The notes below the pieces were generated by a model. The model was not told the origin of the DNA. It searched no databases and saw only the letters and a program-made list of their open reading frames with translations. A program made the translations under genes and the position numbers. DNA of 64,000 nt from Misgurnus anguillicaudatus (taxonomy: Eukaryota; Chordata; Actinopteri; Cypriniformes; Cobitidae). Position 1 is the first letter of the stretch. The number at the start of each line of letters is the position of its first letter. The stretch covers positions 1,961,001 through 2,025,000 of the forward strand of contig NC_073351.2 of NCBI RefSeq assembly GCF_027580225.2, in the 5' to 3' direction. Positions 25,601 through 36,611 of this stretch are shown piece after piece.

Positions 25601-26790
25601 CAAGGTTTAAGTGGAGTTCTCCACTAACAAGTAGTCACTTGTTTAGCTCTAATAGAGTTTGTGGGCAGCTTATAGCCTGCATATTCTATTTTGCCTTCCC
25701 AAATCCAGTAGGTTGTTCATTTTATTACTGTTCCTATGTTTCATGAAGCAGTCTTCATAGCTGATGTGGGCTTAAGATTTCTGCTGGACATTTGAGATAA
25801 AATTTAAGATAGAGTTCTGGACATAAAATTCAGGGCTTTCAATCAAAATGTATTCCTGTAAGTTTCAATTTAAGAAAGAGTCCTGGACATAAATTTAGCA
25901 AATAATACAACAGATGCCAACAGTATCTTTGGGGTTTGAAAGAAGCAAACAAATCTTCTTTAGATCTGATAGTTTCATGTATTTTTGGTTTTGAATCTGA
26001 CTGTACCAGCCAGCCAACTGTCTGAGCATAGGCAGCAATACACAGGACCAGGTTCTGTCAGCCCTGCTCCAACTCATCCTCTGTAGTCTAGTGGTTAGAG
26101 CACTGATTCTCACATGTGGGAGACCCAGGTTCAAGTCCCCCAATGTTTAAGTGGAGCTCTCTACTGACAAGTAGTAACTTCTTTAACTCTGATAGAGTTT
26201 GTGGCCAGCTTATAGCCTGCATAATCTTTTTGCCTTCCCAAATCCAGTAGTTTGTTCATTTTATTACTGCTCCTATGTCTCCTGAAGCAGTCTTCATAGC
26301 TGATGTGGGCTTAAGATTTTTGCTGGACATTTGAGATAAAATTTAAGATAGAGTTCTGGACCTAACATTCAGTGCCTCCAAGCAAAATGTATTCCTGTAA
26401 GTTTCAATGTAAGAAATATAGCTGTAGACAGCGATACGGGGCCAAGCAACAATGGTCCTGCAACACGCAACGAAGCTGAAAGGACATGCAATTGAAGAAT
26501 GCAATGTAGCAGATATGTATGGGAACTATCAGCACACTGGACTCAGAGATGAGAATGAACCTAATGAAAAAATAAAAATTTTGAAGTATAATATTTATTT
26601 GCATGCTGAAAGAAGGACCGATTAGTCCAATGCTGACCTAGAAAACAATTGAACCACCAAAGCATCATACATGTTACACATGAGACTTAAACCAAAAGAG
26701 CACAAACAAAATAATACCTGTAAAAATAATAAAGTAAAATACAAATAATGAATTAAAGCTTTTTACTCTAAAGTAAGAGACTTCAATTTC

Positions 26791-26865
26791 TGCCCTAGCC
26801 AGGATTTGAACCCATGATCTCCAGGTTTCATGCCTGTCACTCATCTGGTTGAGCTACAGGGGAGA
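26791..26865 (-). pseudogene. tRNA-like module
   Basis: On the minus strand: CCTGTAGCTCAACCAGATG (A box) ... CATGGGTTCAAATCCTGGC (B box). The anticodon-arm-like ACAGG-CATGAAA-CCTGG has four good pairs, but position 33 is not T. A similar module follows 249 bp away. Confidence 0.7.
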
Positions 26866-27039
26866 CATACATACAGACAGCTGCTTAAGCTAGATTGCTG
26901 TAGTGACAATGTGTATGTTCAAGTTTGGAGAGATTTTTCTCAAGAACAGAATATTTTTTTAAATCCCCTGTAGGTAGTCAAACCTGTTCAAACATTTGAC
27001 TCTACATGATATATCATTTGTATGAACCATTTTAATTGC

Positions 27040-27115
27040 TGCCCTACGCTGGATTTGAACCCGCAACCTCTGGATTTCATGCCCATCATGCATTTGGTTG
27101 AGCTACTGGGAAGGC
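27040..27115 (-). pseudogene. tRNA-like module
   Basis: Minus strand: AGTAGCTCAACCAAATGC ... GCGGGTTCAAATCCAGC, with four of five T-stem pairs. Diverged tandem partner of 26791-26865. Confidence 0.7.
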
Positions 27116-27486
27116 ATAGATTGCCCCATCAAATATTCTCCATAGAAGTTTAGTTGATTAAATGGTTTAAAAGTTATTCCTATTGACAAATGTATTACTT
27201 TTGAACAAAGATAAATATCAAAATTCTGTTTGGTCATTTCTATGTGGCTCGGTCCAAAGATAATCTGAGCCAAATTGTGTAACAATTCAACAAACACTGC
27301 AAAAGTAGTAGCAAAAAAACTGAATACTGTACTTTTCAAAATGGCCGCTACTGCATTTTTGAACTGGTGATGATGCTTGGCCACCAAATTGCAAGCCGCG
27401 CAGAACATGGAAAACAGACTGGTTGAGAATAAAAGGTGAGAATAAACTCAAAACAAATATTAATAGAAAAACATAACACATGCATC

Positions 27487-27557
27487 AGACGGGATTCGAA
27501 CCCTTAACCTCTGAGTTTTGATGCATGCGATTTAATAGACTGAGCTACACAGGCAGT
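27487..27557 (-). pseudogene. tRNA-like module with good A and B boxes
   Basis: Minus strand: TGTGTAGCTCAGTCTATTAA (close to the tRNA A box TAGCTCAGT) and GGTTCGAATCCCG. The acceptor ends do not pair. Its copies are at 28812, 46192 and 47517. Confidence 0.75.
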
Positions 27558-28811
27558 GTAGCTAGCCAAGGTTTTCAGAGCTGCAAGCATTCAAATGGAG
27601 GAAGGAAGGTGCAGACATGACATTGCAGAGCAGAAATAACAAAATTACAATTTATATGGGAATCAGATAGTTTAAGTGAGAAGAGTTAAAGTTTAAGTCA
27701 AGAAAAACATGTTGTATAGGAATGCACAACATGTTATAATGCAGTCATAATAATTTAATATGACGAAGAGACAATGTCACAGGGACAGTCAACTTTGGAC
27801 AGGTATTTCTCGGGAATGGCAGAGAATATAAAAAATGTGTTTGGTCATTTCTGTGCGGATTGCTCCAAAGTTTATGTGAGCAGAGCCTGGCATAAAATAG
27901 ACTTAATTTGCAAAAGTAGTAGCGAAAAAACTACTTCACATATGCTATGAAATAAGATATGAACAGAATGTTGAAAACTGACAAATGAGATATCGTTGCA
28001 ATCGACATAAACCAGTGAATAAAAATTCACAAAGAAAATGAATATCAGACAAAGTTTTCAGAAGTTATGGGCTGTTTTATATAGTTTATGAACCCTAGGT
28101 GGCGCTGTCTTCAGATTTCCCAAGTACCTTCAGGACATCATACCGGATGCTTCCTACCGATTTTTGTGCCGATACATTATATAGAATAATAGTTATGCCA
28201 ATTTAAAACAAAATTCAAAATAGTGGACAGGCGGTTTGGTCATTTCCGGCATAATATATATCGACAGATTGGTCATGAGCCAAGGAATCCAAAGACACTA
28301 AGATCATAATTTTCTATCAAACATTTCAATAGTTATGGGCAAAAATGGCCATTTTTCATATCTCATGACCCATAGGGGGCGCTGTCCTCAAATTTGGCAT
28401 GGTACCCCAGTTCATGGTCCTTATGAAGGGTACCAAGTTTCATTTCAATTGATCAAAGAATGACCGAGATAATGACTCAGAACGAATTTTGGGTTGACAT
28501 CGATAAATGTACGCAATTATTACTTTTGAACAAAGATAAATATCAAAATTCTGTTTGGTCATTTCTATGTGGCTCGGTCCAAAGATAATCTGAGCCAAAT
28601 TGTGTAACAATTCAACAAACACTGCAAAAGTAGTAGCAAAAAAACTGATTACTGTACTTTTCAAAATGGCCGCTACTGCATTTTTGAACTGGTGATGATG
28701 CTTGGCCACCAAATTGCAAGCCGTGCAGAACATGGAAAACAGACTGGTTGAGAATAATAGGTGAGAATAAACTCAAAACAACAAATATTAATAGAAAAAC
28801 ATAACACATGC

Positions 28812-28882
28812 ATCAGACGGGATTCGAACCCTTAACCTCTGAGTTTTGATGCATGCGATTTAATAGACTGAGCTACACAGGC
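28812..28882 (-). pseudogene. tRNA-like module, copy of 27487
   Basis: Identical A and B boxes to 27487-27557, displaced by 1,325 bp as part of the tandem duplication. Confidence 0.75.
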
Positions 28883-30286
28883 AGTGTAGCTAGCCAAGGT
28901 TTTCAGAGCTGCAAGCATTCAAATGGAGGAAGGAAGGTGCAGACATGACATTGCAGAGCAGAAATAACAAAATTACAATTTATATGAGAATCAGATAGTT
29001 TAAGTGAGAAGAGTTAACGTTTAAGTCAAGAAAAACATGTTGTATAGGAATGCACAACATGTTATAACGCAGTCATAATAATTTAATATGACGAAGAGAC
29101 AATGTCACAGGGACAGTCAACTTTGGACAGGTATTTCTCGGGAATGGCAGAGAATATAAAAAATGTGTTTGGTCATTTCTGTGCGGATTGCTCCAAAGTT
29201 TATGTGAGCAGAGCCTGGCATAAAATAGACTTAATTTGCAAAAGTAGTAGCGAAAAAACTACTTCACATATGCTATGAAATAAGATATGAACAGAATGTT
29301 GAAAACTGACATATGAGATATCGTTGCAATCGACTTAAACCAGTGAATAAAAATTCACAAAGAAAATGAATATCAGACAAAGTTTTCAGAAGTTATGGGC
29401 TGTTTTATATAGTTTATGAACCCTAGGTGGCGCTGTCTTCAGATTTCCCAAGTACCTTCAGGACATCATACCGATGCTTCCTACCGATTTTTGTGCCGAT
29501 ACATTATATAGAATAATAGTTATCCCAATTTAAAGCAAAATTCAAAATAGTGGACAGGCGGTTTGGTCATTTCCGGCATAATATATATCGACAGATTGGT
29601 CATGAGCCAAGGAATCCATAGACACTAAGATCATAATTTTCTATCAAACATTTCAATAGTTATGGGCAAAAATATCCATTTTTCATATCTCATGACCCAT
29701 AGGTGGCGCTGTCCTCAAATTTGGCATGGTACCACAGTTCATGGTCCTAATGAAGGGTACCAAGTTTCATTTCAATTGATCAAAGAATGACCGAGATAAT
29801 GACTCAGAACGAATTTTGGGTCGACATCGATAAATGTACGCAATTATTACTTTTGAACAAAGATACAAATCAAAATTCTGTTCGGTCATTTCTCTGCGGC
29901 TCGGTCCAAAGATTCTCTGTGCCAAATTGCGTAACAATTCAACAAACACTGCAAAAGTAGTAGCGAAAAAACGAAATACTGTACTTTTCAAAATGGCCGC
30001 TACTGTAATGGGTGGAGTCTTAATGTAAGGTGGTCATTGTAATGAGCGTGAGAAGAGGATTCAGATGTAGTAGGTAGAGTTTTTGTTGATCAAATGATTC
30101 TACAGTTATAACCATTTGAATATTGAATTTTTGAAGGGTTGGTGGCGCTATAGAGTTAATGCTAGAGACCCCATAGTTGGTCACATGACTATTTAGGACC
30201 ACCACTACAAGTGTGTCAAATTTGTTTCATTTTCCTATGTACGGTTCATAGGGCTGCCATAGACTCCCATTGGGGAAGAAGAAATA

Positions 30287-30308
30287 TAATAATAATAATA
30301 ATAATAAA
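30287..30308 (+). repeat. (TAA)n tract used as insertion site
   Basis: TAATAATAATAATAATAATAAA directly followed by the 5' end TATAGCTGCAAGCAGC of the next element. Confidence 0.9.
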
Positions 30309-31822
30309 TATAGCTGCAAGCAGCGATTCGGGGCCAAGCACCTTCAGCGCAATGTGCACCCAAAGCACAGCAAGCAACATAGAAGGTATCAATGACCCAA
30401 TGTGCATTGAACACCCAAGGTGAATCAAGAACACAAGTACCCAAAGCGTAGCAATCACCGATCAGAACCACCGCAGTGCAGAGCAGCAACAGAAAACATG
30501 ACGAAAATAGAACATATGTGAACTACAGACAGGTCGAGAAGAATAGATGAGAAAGAACAAAACTTTAATAGAACAAATTGAAACTTGCCCCAGGCAGGAT
30601 TTGAACCCAAGAACTCAGAATCTCTTTGCATGTAACTACCACACTACGCCATTTAGTTGACACAGTTCATGAGGCAGCAGAATAGAGTGTACAGAGATGA
30701 AAGCATTGACAAATGCCAATCACCACAGATGCAGAAATGACACAGCAGAGCAGATATAACAGAAATATAATGTAGGCTATATAAGAATCAACAAGCTCAA
30801 GTGAGGTTGAAGACAAGAAGAACATTCTGTACAGAAACGCTATGAAATGTAATATACCGTAATTAACTATGACAAATAGACAACATCACAGGCACGGTCA
30901 ACTTTGGAGCAATATTTCTAAGAAAGAGAACAGAATATAAAAAATCTGTTCGGTCATTTCTGTGCGGATTGCTCCAAACATTATACGAGCAGAACCTGGC
31001 ATAAAATAAACAAAATTTGTAAAAGGAGTAGCGAAAAGATCATTTACCATATGCCTTACAATAACACATGAAAAGAATGTTGGAAAATGACAAACGAGGT
31101 ATCGTTGCGATCGGCATGAACCAGTGAAACTAATTCCACAAAGAATATATATATCAGACAAACAGTTCAGAAGTTATGGGCAAAAATAGCCTACTTTCAT
31201 ATCTCATGACCCATAGGTGGCGCTGTCATCACATTTTGCATTGACCACAAGTTCATGGTCCATATGAAGCGTACCAAATTTCATTTCAATTGATCAAAGA
31301 TTGACCGAGCTACAGCTTCAGAACCATTTTTGTGTCAACCTCGTTAAGTTTGTTCCTTTATTACTTTTGAACAAAGATAAATATCAAAATTCTGTTCGGT
31401 CATTTCTGTGCGGCTCACTCCAAAGATCACCTGTGTCAAATTTCATAACAATTGAACCAAACTTGAAGGAGGAGTAGCGAAAAAACGAAATACTGTACAT
31501 TTCAAAATGGCCACTACTGTAATGGGTGGAGTTTTACTGTAAGGCATTAAAAACAACAAGCATGAGGAGAGCAATCACGTGTACTAAGTAGAATTTTCAT
31601 AGATCAAGCGGATCAGCAGTTATAACCATTTGAACATTGAATTTTTGCACTGCTGGTGGCGCTATAGAGTTAGTGCTAGAGACCCCATTTTTTGGCACAT
31701 GACTATTTATGACCACCACTACAACTGTGCCAAATCTCATCATTTTCCTATGTACGGTTCATAGGGCTGCCATAGACTCCCATTGGGGAAGAAGAAAAAT
31801 TTACTAACAGAAACAATGACCA
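30308..31822 (+). mobile_element. Helitron-like element, C subtype, lacking its 3' hairpin
   Basis: 5' end ATATAGCTGCAAGCAGCGA with GGGGCCAAGCACC. One antisense tRNA-like module lies at about 30590-30660. The body contains the CATTTCTGTGCGGATTGCTC and GGTGGCGCTGT repeats. It ends TTTACTAACAGAAACAAT-GACCA, so the usual AGGTGCCACAGCACC hairpin is missing. The 1,515-bp length and order match 36614-38130. Confidence 0.8.
30590..30660 (-). pseudogene. tRNA-like module, decayed
   Basis: Minus strand B box GGGTTCAAATCCTGCC; the A-box region (AATGGCGTAGTGTGGTAGTT) is recognisable. Confidence 0.6.
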
Positions 31823-32114
31823 ATATAGCTGCAAGCAGCGATACGGGGCCAAGCACCATCAGCGCAATGAGCACCAAAAGCACAGCAAGAAAGATACAAC
31901 GTATCAATCACTCAGGGCGCATTGAGCACCCAAGGTGCATCAAAAACACAAGGCTCAGCAAAGAACCCAAAGCGTAGCAATGACAGAGCAGAACCACCGC
32001 AGTGCAGAGCAGCAACAGAAAACATGGCAAAAATAGAACATATGTGAACTACAGACAGGTCAAGAAGAATAGGTGGGAAAGAACAAAACTTTAATAGAAG
32101 AAATTAACACCTGG

Positions 32115-32185
32115 CTCAGGTTGGATTCAAACCCATGAACTCATGATCTCTTTGCATGCAACTTAACAGATGTGCCACTCAGTAG
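32115..32185 (-). pseudogene. tRNA-like module
   Basis: Minus strand: GAGTGGCACATCTGTTAAG ... CATGGGTTTGAATCCAACC. The B-box CpG has decayed to TpG relative to its copy at 34458 (GGTTCGAATCC). Confidence 0.65.
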
Positions 32186-32560
32186 ACACAGCTCAAGGAG
32201 CAGCAGAAAAGAGCTTACATGCCATACAAAGAATTCAGAAGTTATAAGCAGTTCTATAAGAACTGTTATAGTTTATACCCCTAGGTGGCGCTGTTCTCTG
32301 ATTTCCTCAGGACGTCATGCCGAAGCTCCCTACCGATTTTTGCGCCGATATATCCGATACTTCAAAAGTTATAGCAATTTATCACAGATTTCAAAATGGC
32401 GGACAGGCGGTTCGGTCAATCCCGGCATAATACATATCGACAGATGCGGCATAAGCCAAGGAATCCGTAGACACCAAGATCATAATTTTCTGACAAACGA
32501 TTCGCACGTGTGGAAAACCAGACAGGTTGAGAAGAATAGGTGAGAAAGAAAAAACGTTAA

Positions 32561-32640
32561 TAGAAGAAATTAACACTTGCCTTAGGCGGGATTCGATCCC
32601 TAGAAGAAATTAACACTTGCCTTAGGCGGGATTCGATCCC
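32561..32640 (+). repeat. exact 40-bp tandem duplication containing the B box
   Basis: The unit starting TAGAAGAAATTAACACTTGC and ending GGGATTCGATCCC is present twice without change (32561-32600, 32601-32640), so the tRNA-like module has a spare B box. The same pair exists at 34904-34983. Confidence 0.93.
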
Positions 32641-32692
32641 AAGAATTCAGAATCTCGTTGCGTGTGACTTAACAGTTGTGCCACTCAGTTGA
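32623..32692 (-). pseudogene. tRNA-like module with duplicated B box
   Basis: Minus strand: TGAGTGGCACAACTGTTAAG ... TTGGGATCGAATCCCGCC. Note GGGATCGAATCCC rather than GGTTCGAATCC. Confidence 0.65.
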
Positions 32693-34457
32693 CACAGTTC
32701 AAGGGGCAGCAGAAAAGTGGTTTTAGAGATGCAAGGATTGACATATGCTAATCACCAAAGATGCAAAAATGACACAGCAGAGCAGAAATAACAGAAATAC
32801 AATGTATATGAGAATCAAAAAGCTCAAGTGAGATTGAAAACAAGAAGAACATTATGTACAGTGATGCTATAAAATGTAGCATACAGTAATTAACTATGAC
32901 AAATAGACAACGTCACAGTCACGGTCAACTTTAAAGAGATTTTTCTCAAAAAAATTCCTAGATGAAAAAAAAAATCTGTTCAGTCATTTCTGTGCGGATT
33001 GCTCCAAACATTATACGAGCAGAGCCTGGCATAAAATAAACAAAATTTGTAAAAGGAGTAGCGAAAAAATCGTTTACCATATTCCTTACAATAACATATG
33101 AACAGAATGATGGGAAATGACAAATGTGGTATCGTTGCGATCGGCATAAACCAGTGAATACAATTTCACAAAGAAAATGAATATCAGACAAAGTATTCAG
33201 AAGTTATAAGCAGTTCTATAAGAACTGTTACGGTTTATAACCCCTAGGTGGCGCCATACTCTGACTTCCCAGGTACCCTAAGGACAACATGTCGAAGCTC
33301 CCTACCTTTTTTTGCGCCGATATATCCGATACTTCAAAAGTTATAGCAATTTATCACAGATTTCAAAATGGCGGACAGGCGGTTCGGTCAATCCCGGCAT
33401 AATACATATCTGCAGATGCGGCATGAGCCAAGGAATCCGTAGACACCAAGATCATAATTTTCTGACAAACGATTCAGAAGTTATGCGCAAAAATAGCCTT
33501 TTTTCCTATCTCATGACCCATAGGTGGCGCTGTCACCAAATTTGGCATGGACCCCCATTTCATGGTCAACATGAAGCGTACCAAATTTCATCTCGATTAA
33601 TCAAAGAATGACCGAGATACAGCTTCAGAACCAATTTTGAGTCAATCTCGTTAAGTTCACGCATTAATTACTTTTGAATAAAGAAAAATATCAAAATTCT
33701 GTTCAGTCATTTCTATGCGGCTCACTCCAAAGATCACATGTGCCAAATCTCATAAGAATTGAACCAAATTTGAAGGAGGAGTAGTGAAAAAACGAAATAC
33801 TGTACATTTCAAAATGGCTGATACTGTAATGGGAGGAGTCTTACTGTAAAGTATCAAATGCAATAAGCGGGATGAGAGCAATCACGTGTACTAAGTAGAA
33901 TTCTCATAGATCTAATGGATCACGAGTTATAACCATTTGAACATTGAGTTTTTGAGATGATGGTGGCGCTATAGAGTTACTGCTAGAGACCCCATTTTTG
34001 GCCAAATGACTATTTATGACCACCACTACAACTGTGCCAAATTTCATCATTTTCCTACATACGGTTCATATGGCTGCCATAGACTCCCATTGGGGAAGAA
34101 GATTAAGAAGAAAAATTCTAACAGAAACAATAGGTGCCACAGCACCATAGGTGCTTGGCCCCTAAATATAGCTGCAAGCAGCGATACGGGGCCAAGCACC
34201 ATCAGCGCAATGAGCACCCGAAGCACAGCAAGAAACATACAACGTATCAATCACCCAGGGCGCATTGAGCACCCAAGGTGCATCAAGAACACAAGGCGCC
34301 GCAAAGAACCCAAAGCGTAGCAATGACAGAGCATAACCACCGCAGTGCAGAGCAGCAACAGAAAACATGGCAAAAATAGAACATATGTGAACTACAGACA
34401 GGTCAAGAAGAATAGGTGGGAAAGAACAAAACTTTAATAGAAGAAATTAACACCTGG

Positions 34458-34528
34458 CTCAGGTTGGATTCGAACCCATGAACTCATGATCTCTTTGCAT
34501 GCGACTTAACAGATGCGCCACTCAGTAG
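34458..34528 (-). pseudogene. tRNA-like module
   Basis: Minus strand GAGTGGCGCATCTGTTAAG with B box GGGTTCGAATCCAACC; the better-preserved copy of 32115. Confidence 0.68.
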
Positions 34529-34965
34529 ACACAGCTCAAGGAGCAGCAGAAAAGAGCTTACATGCCATACAAAGAATTCAGAAGTTATAAGCAGTTCTAT
34601 AAGAACTGTTATAGTTTATACCCCTAGGTGGCGCTGTTCTCTGATTTCCTCAGGACGTCATGCCGAAGCTCCCTACCGATTTTTGCGCCGATATATCCGA
34701 TACTTCAAAAGTTATAGCAATTTATCACAGATTTCAAAATGGCGGACAGGCGGTTCGGTCAATCCCGGCATAATACATATCGACAGATGCGGCATAAGCC
34801 AAGGAATCCGTAGACACCAAGATCATAATTTTCTGACAAACGATTCGCACGTGTGGAAAACCAGACAGGTTGAGAAGAATAGGTGAGAAAGAAAAAACGT
34901 TAATAGAAGAAATTAACACTTGCCTTAGGCGGGATTCGATCCCTAGAAGAAATTAACACTTGCCT

Positions 34966-35035
34966 TAGGCGGGATTCGATCCCAAGAATTCAGAATCTCG
35001 TTGCGTGTGACTTACCAGTTGTGCCACTCAGTTGA
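34966..35035 (-). pseudogene. tRNA-like module
   Basis: Copy of 32623-32692 in the second 2.34-kb unit. The D-arm region differs by one base (GGTAAG for GTTAAG). Confidence 0.65.
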
Positions 35036-36442
35036 CACAGTTCAAGGGGCAGCAGAAAAGTGGTTTTAGAGATGCAAGGATTGACATATGCTAATCACCA
35101 AAGATGCAAAAATGACACAGCAGAGCAGAAATAACAGAAATACAATGTATATGAGAATCAAAAAGCTCAAGTGAGATTTAAAACAAGAAGAACATTATGT
35201 ACAGTGATGCTATAAAATGTAGCATACAGTGATTAACTATGACAAATAGACAACGTCACAGTCACGGTCAACTTTAAAGAGATTTTTCTCAAAAAAATTC
35301 CTAGGTGCCAAAAAAATCTGTTCAGTCATTTCTGTGCGGATTGCTCCAAACATTATACGAGCAGAGCCTGGCATAAAATAAACAAAATTTGTAAAAGGAG
35401 TAGCGAAAAAATCGTTTACCATATTCCTTACAATAACATATGAACAGAATGATGGGAAATGACAAATGTGGTATCGTTGCGATCGGCATAAACCAGTGAA
35501 TACAATTTCACAAAGAAAATGAATATCAGACAAAGTATTCAGAAGTTATAAGCAGTTCTATAAGAACTGTTACGGTTTATAACCCCTAGGTGGCGCCATA
35601 CTCTGACTTCCCAGGTACCCTAAGGACAACATGTCGAAGCTCCCTACCTTTTTTTGCGCCGATATATCCGATACTTCAAAAGTTATAGCAATTTATCACA
35701 GATTTCAAAATGGCGGACAGGCGGTTCGGTCAATCCCGGCATAATACATATCTGCAGATGCGGCATGAGCCAAGGAATCCGTAGACACCAAGATCATAAT
35801 TTTCTGACAAACGATTCAGAAGTTATGCGCAAAAATAGCCTTTTTTCCTATCTCATGACCCATAGGTGGCGCTGTCACCAAATTTGGCATGGACCCCCAT
35901 TTCATGGTCGACATGAAGCGTACCAAATTTCATCTCGATTAATCAAAGAATGACCGAGATACAGCTTCAGAACCAATTTTGCGTCAATCTTGTTAAGTTC
36001 ACGCATTAATTACTTTTGAATAAAGAAAAATATCAAAATTCTGTTCAGTCATTTCTATGCGGCTCACTCCAAAGATCACATGTGCCAAATCTCATAAGAA
36101 TTGAACCAAATTTGAAGGAGGAGTAGCGAAAAAACGAAATACTGTACATTTCAAAATGGCCGCTACTGTAATGGGTGGAGTCTTACTGTAAAGTATAAAA
36201 TTCAATAAGCGGGAGGAGAGCAATCACGTGTACTAAGTAGAATTCTCATAGATCTAATGGATCACGAGTTATAACCATTTGAACATTGAATTTTTGAGAT
36301 GATGGTGGCGCTATAGAGTTACTGCTAGAGACCCAATTTTTGGCCAAATGACTATTTATGACCACCACTACAACTGTGCCAAATTTCATCATTTTCCTAC
36401 ATACGGTTCATAGGGCTGCCATAGACTCCCATTGGGGAAGAA

Positions 36443-36611
36443 AAAGAAGAAAGTACAATAACAATAGGTGCCACAGCACCATAGGTGCTTGGCCCCTAAT
36501 AATAATACTAACAGAAACAATAGGTGCCACAGCACCATAGGTGCTTGGCCCCTAATAATAATACTAACAAAAACAATAGGTGTCTCAGCACCTTCGGTGC
36601 TTGACCCCTAA
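36443..36611 (+). repeat. three successive element 3' ends (56-bp period)
   Basis: Three 3' termini follow one another, ending at 36499 (C subtype), 36555 (C subtype) and 36611 (T subtype). Each is preceded by TAATAATACTAACA-AAACAATAGGTG or a close variant. The middle and last units are 3' ends without bodies. Confidence 0.9.

Larger units (their letters stand above)
12662..26415 (+). repeat. satellite array, left block 4 (uninterrupted 13.8 kb)
   Basis: Twenty-seven tRNA-like parts from about 12751 to 26080. Class order: B B A A B A A B A B B B A A B A A B A B A B A A B A B. Two shortened monomers occur at 15980 and 16735, in the part duplicated from (or to) 1050-2340. Towards the right end a 3,765-bp (7-monomer) period appears: 22130-23205 and 25895 onward share rare variants such as CATAAATTTAGC and AGTAGTAACTTC. 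The block stops at TGTAAGAA, where the 24.9-kb cluster begins. Confidence 0.95.
27193..29845 (+). repeat. 1,325-bp tandem duplication (two copies)
   Basis: The copies start at ATTACTTTTGAACAAAGATA at about 27193 and 28518, and the same motif recurs at about 29846 after the second copy. Each copy contains one GGGATTCGAACCC tRNA-like module and two GGTGGCGCTGT-type motifs (GGGGGCGCTGT in one). The copies differ at scattered sites only, for example CATTTTTGAACT context retained but AAAATGGCC/AAAATATCC exchanged. Confidence 0.88.
26416..30307 (+). mobile_element. Helitron-like element, variant 5' end, 3' end missing
   Basis: It begins ATATAGCTGTAGACAGCG, a variant whose hairpin GCTGT-AG-ACAGC keeps its pairing. 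Four antisense tRNA-like modules lie at about 26791-26865, 27040-27115, 27487-27557 and 28812-28882. A 1,325-bp tandem duplication makes up most of the body. It ends in GAAGAAG and (TAA)n, where the next element is inserted, so its own 3' hairpin is absent here. A near-identical 3.9-kb copy is at 45121-48998. Confidence 0.8.
31823..34165 (+). mobile_element. complete Helitron-like element, C subtype, 2,343 bp
   Basis: It runs from ATATAGCTGCAAGCAGCG to the hairpin AGCACC-ATA-GGTGCT and TGGCCCCTAA. 5' GGGGCCAAGCACC matches inverted 3' GGTGCTTGGCCCC. Two tRNA-like modules (about 32115-32185, 32623-32692) are separated by a partial body duplication (about 32230-32510 repeats 33200-33480). The next element abuts it with no base between. 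It is nearly identical to 34166-36499. Confidence 0.88.
34166..36499 (+). mobile_element. complete Helitron-like element, C subtype, 2,334 bp
   Basis: It starts immediately after the CCCCTAA end of the preceding element and ends ...GGTGCTTGGCCCCTAA at 36499. tRNA-like modules lie at about 34458-34528 and 34966-35035. It differs from its left neighbour at only scattered sites (for example AGGTGCCAAAAAAATC versus AGATGAAAAAAAAAATC), indicating a very recent copy. Confidence 0.88.

Noticed and set aside
1..26415. Cluster of functional tRNA-Glu/Asp genes
   Set aside because: A and B boxes are good but the T, D and acceptor stems do not pair in the representatives I folded by eye, and no clear anticodon arm exists. 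A covariance-model scan scoring true tRNA would change this.
27103..28733. Family of ~97-codon minus-strand frames with shared peptides
   Set aside because: The shared peptides reflect the internal DNA repeats of the element body (TCATTTCTRTGCGG blocks) and are interrupted in most copies.
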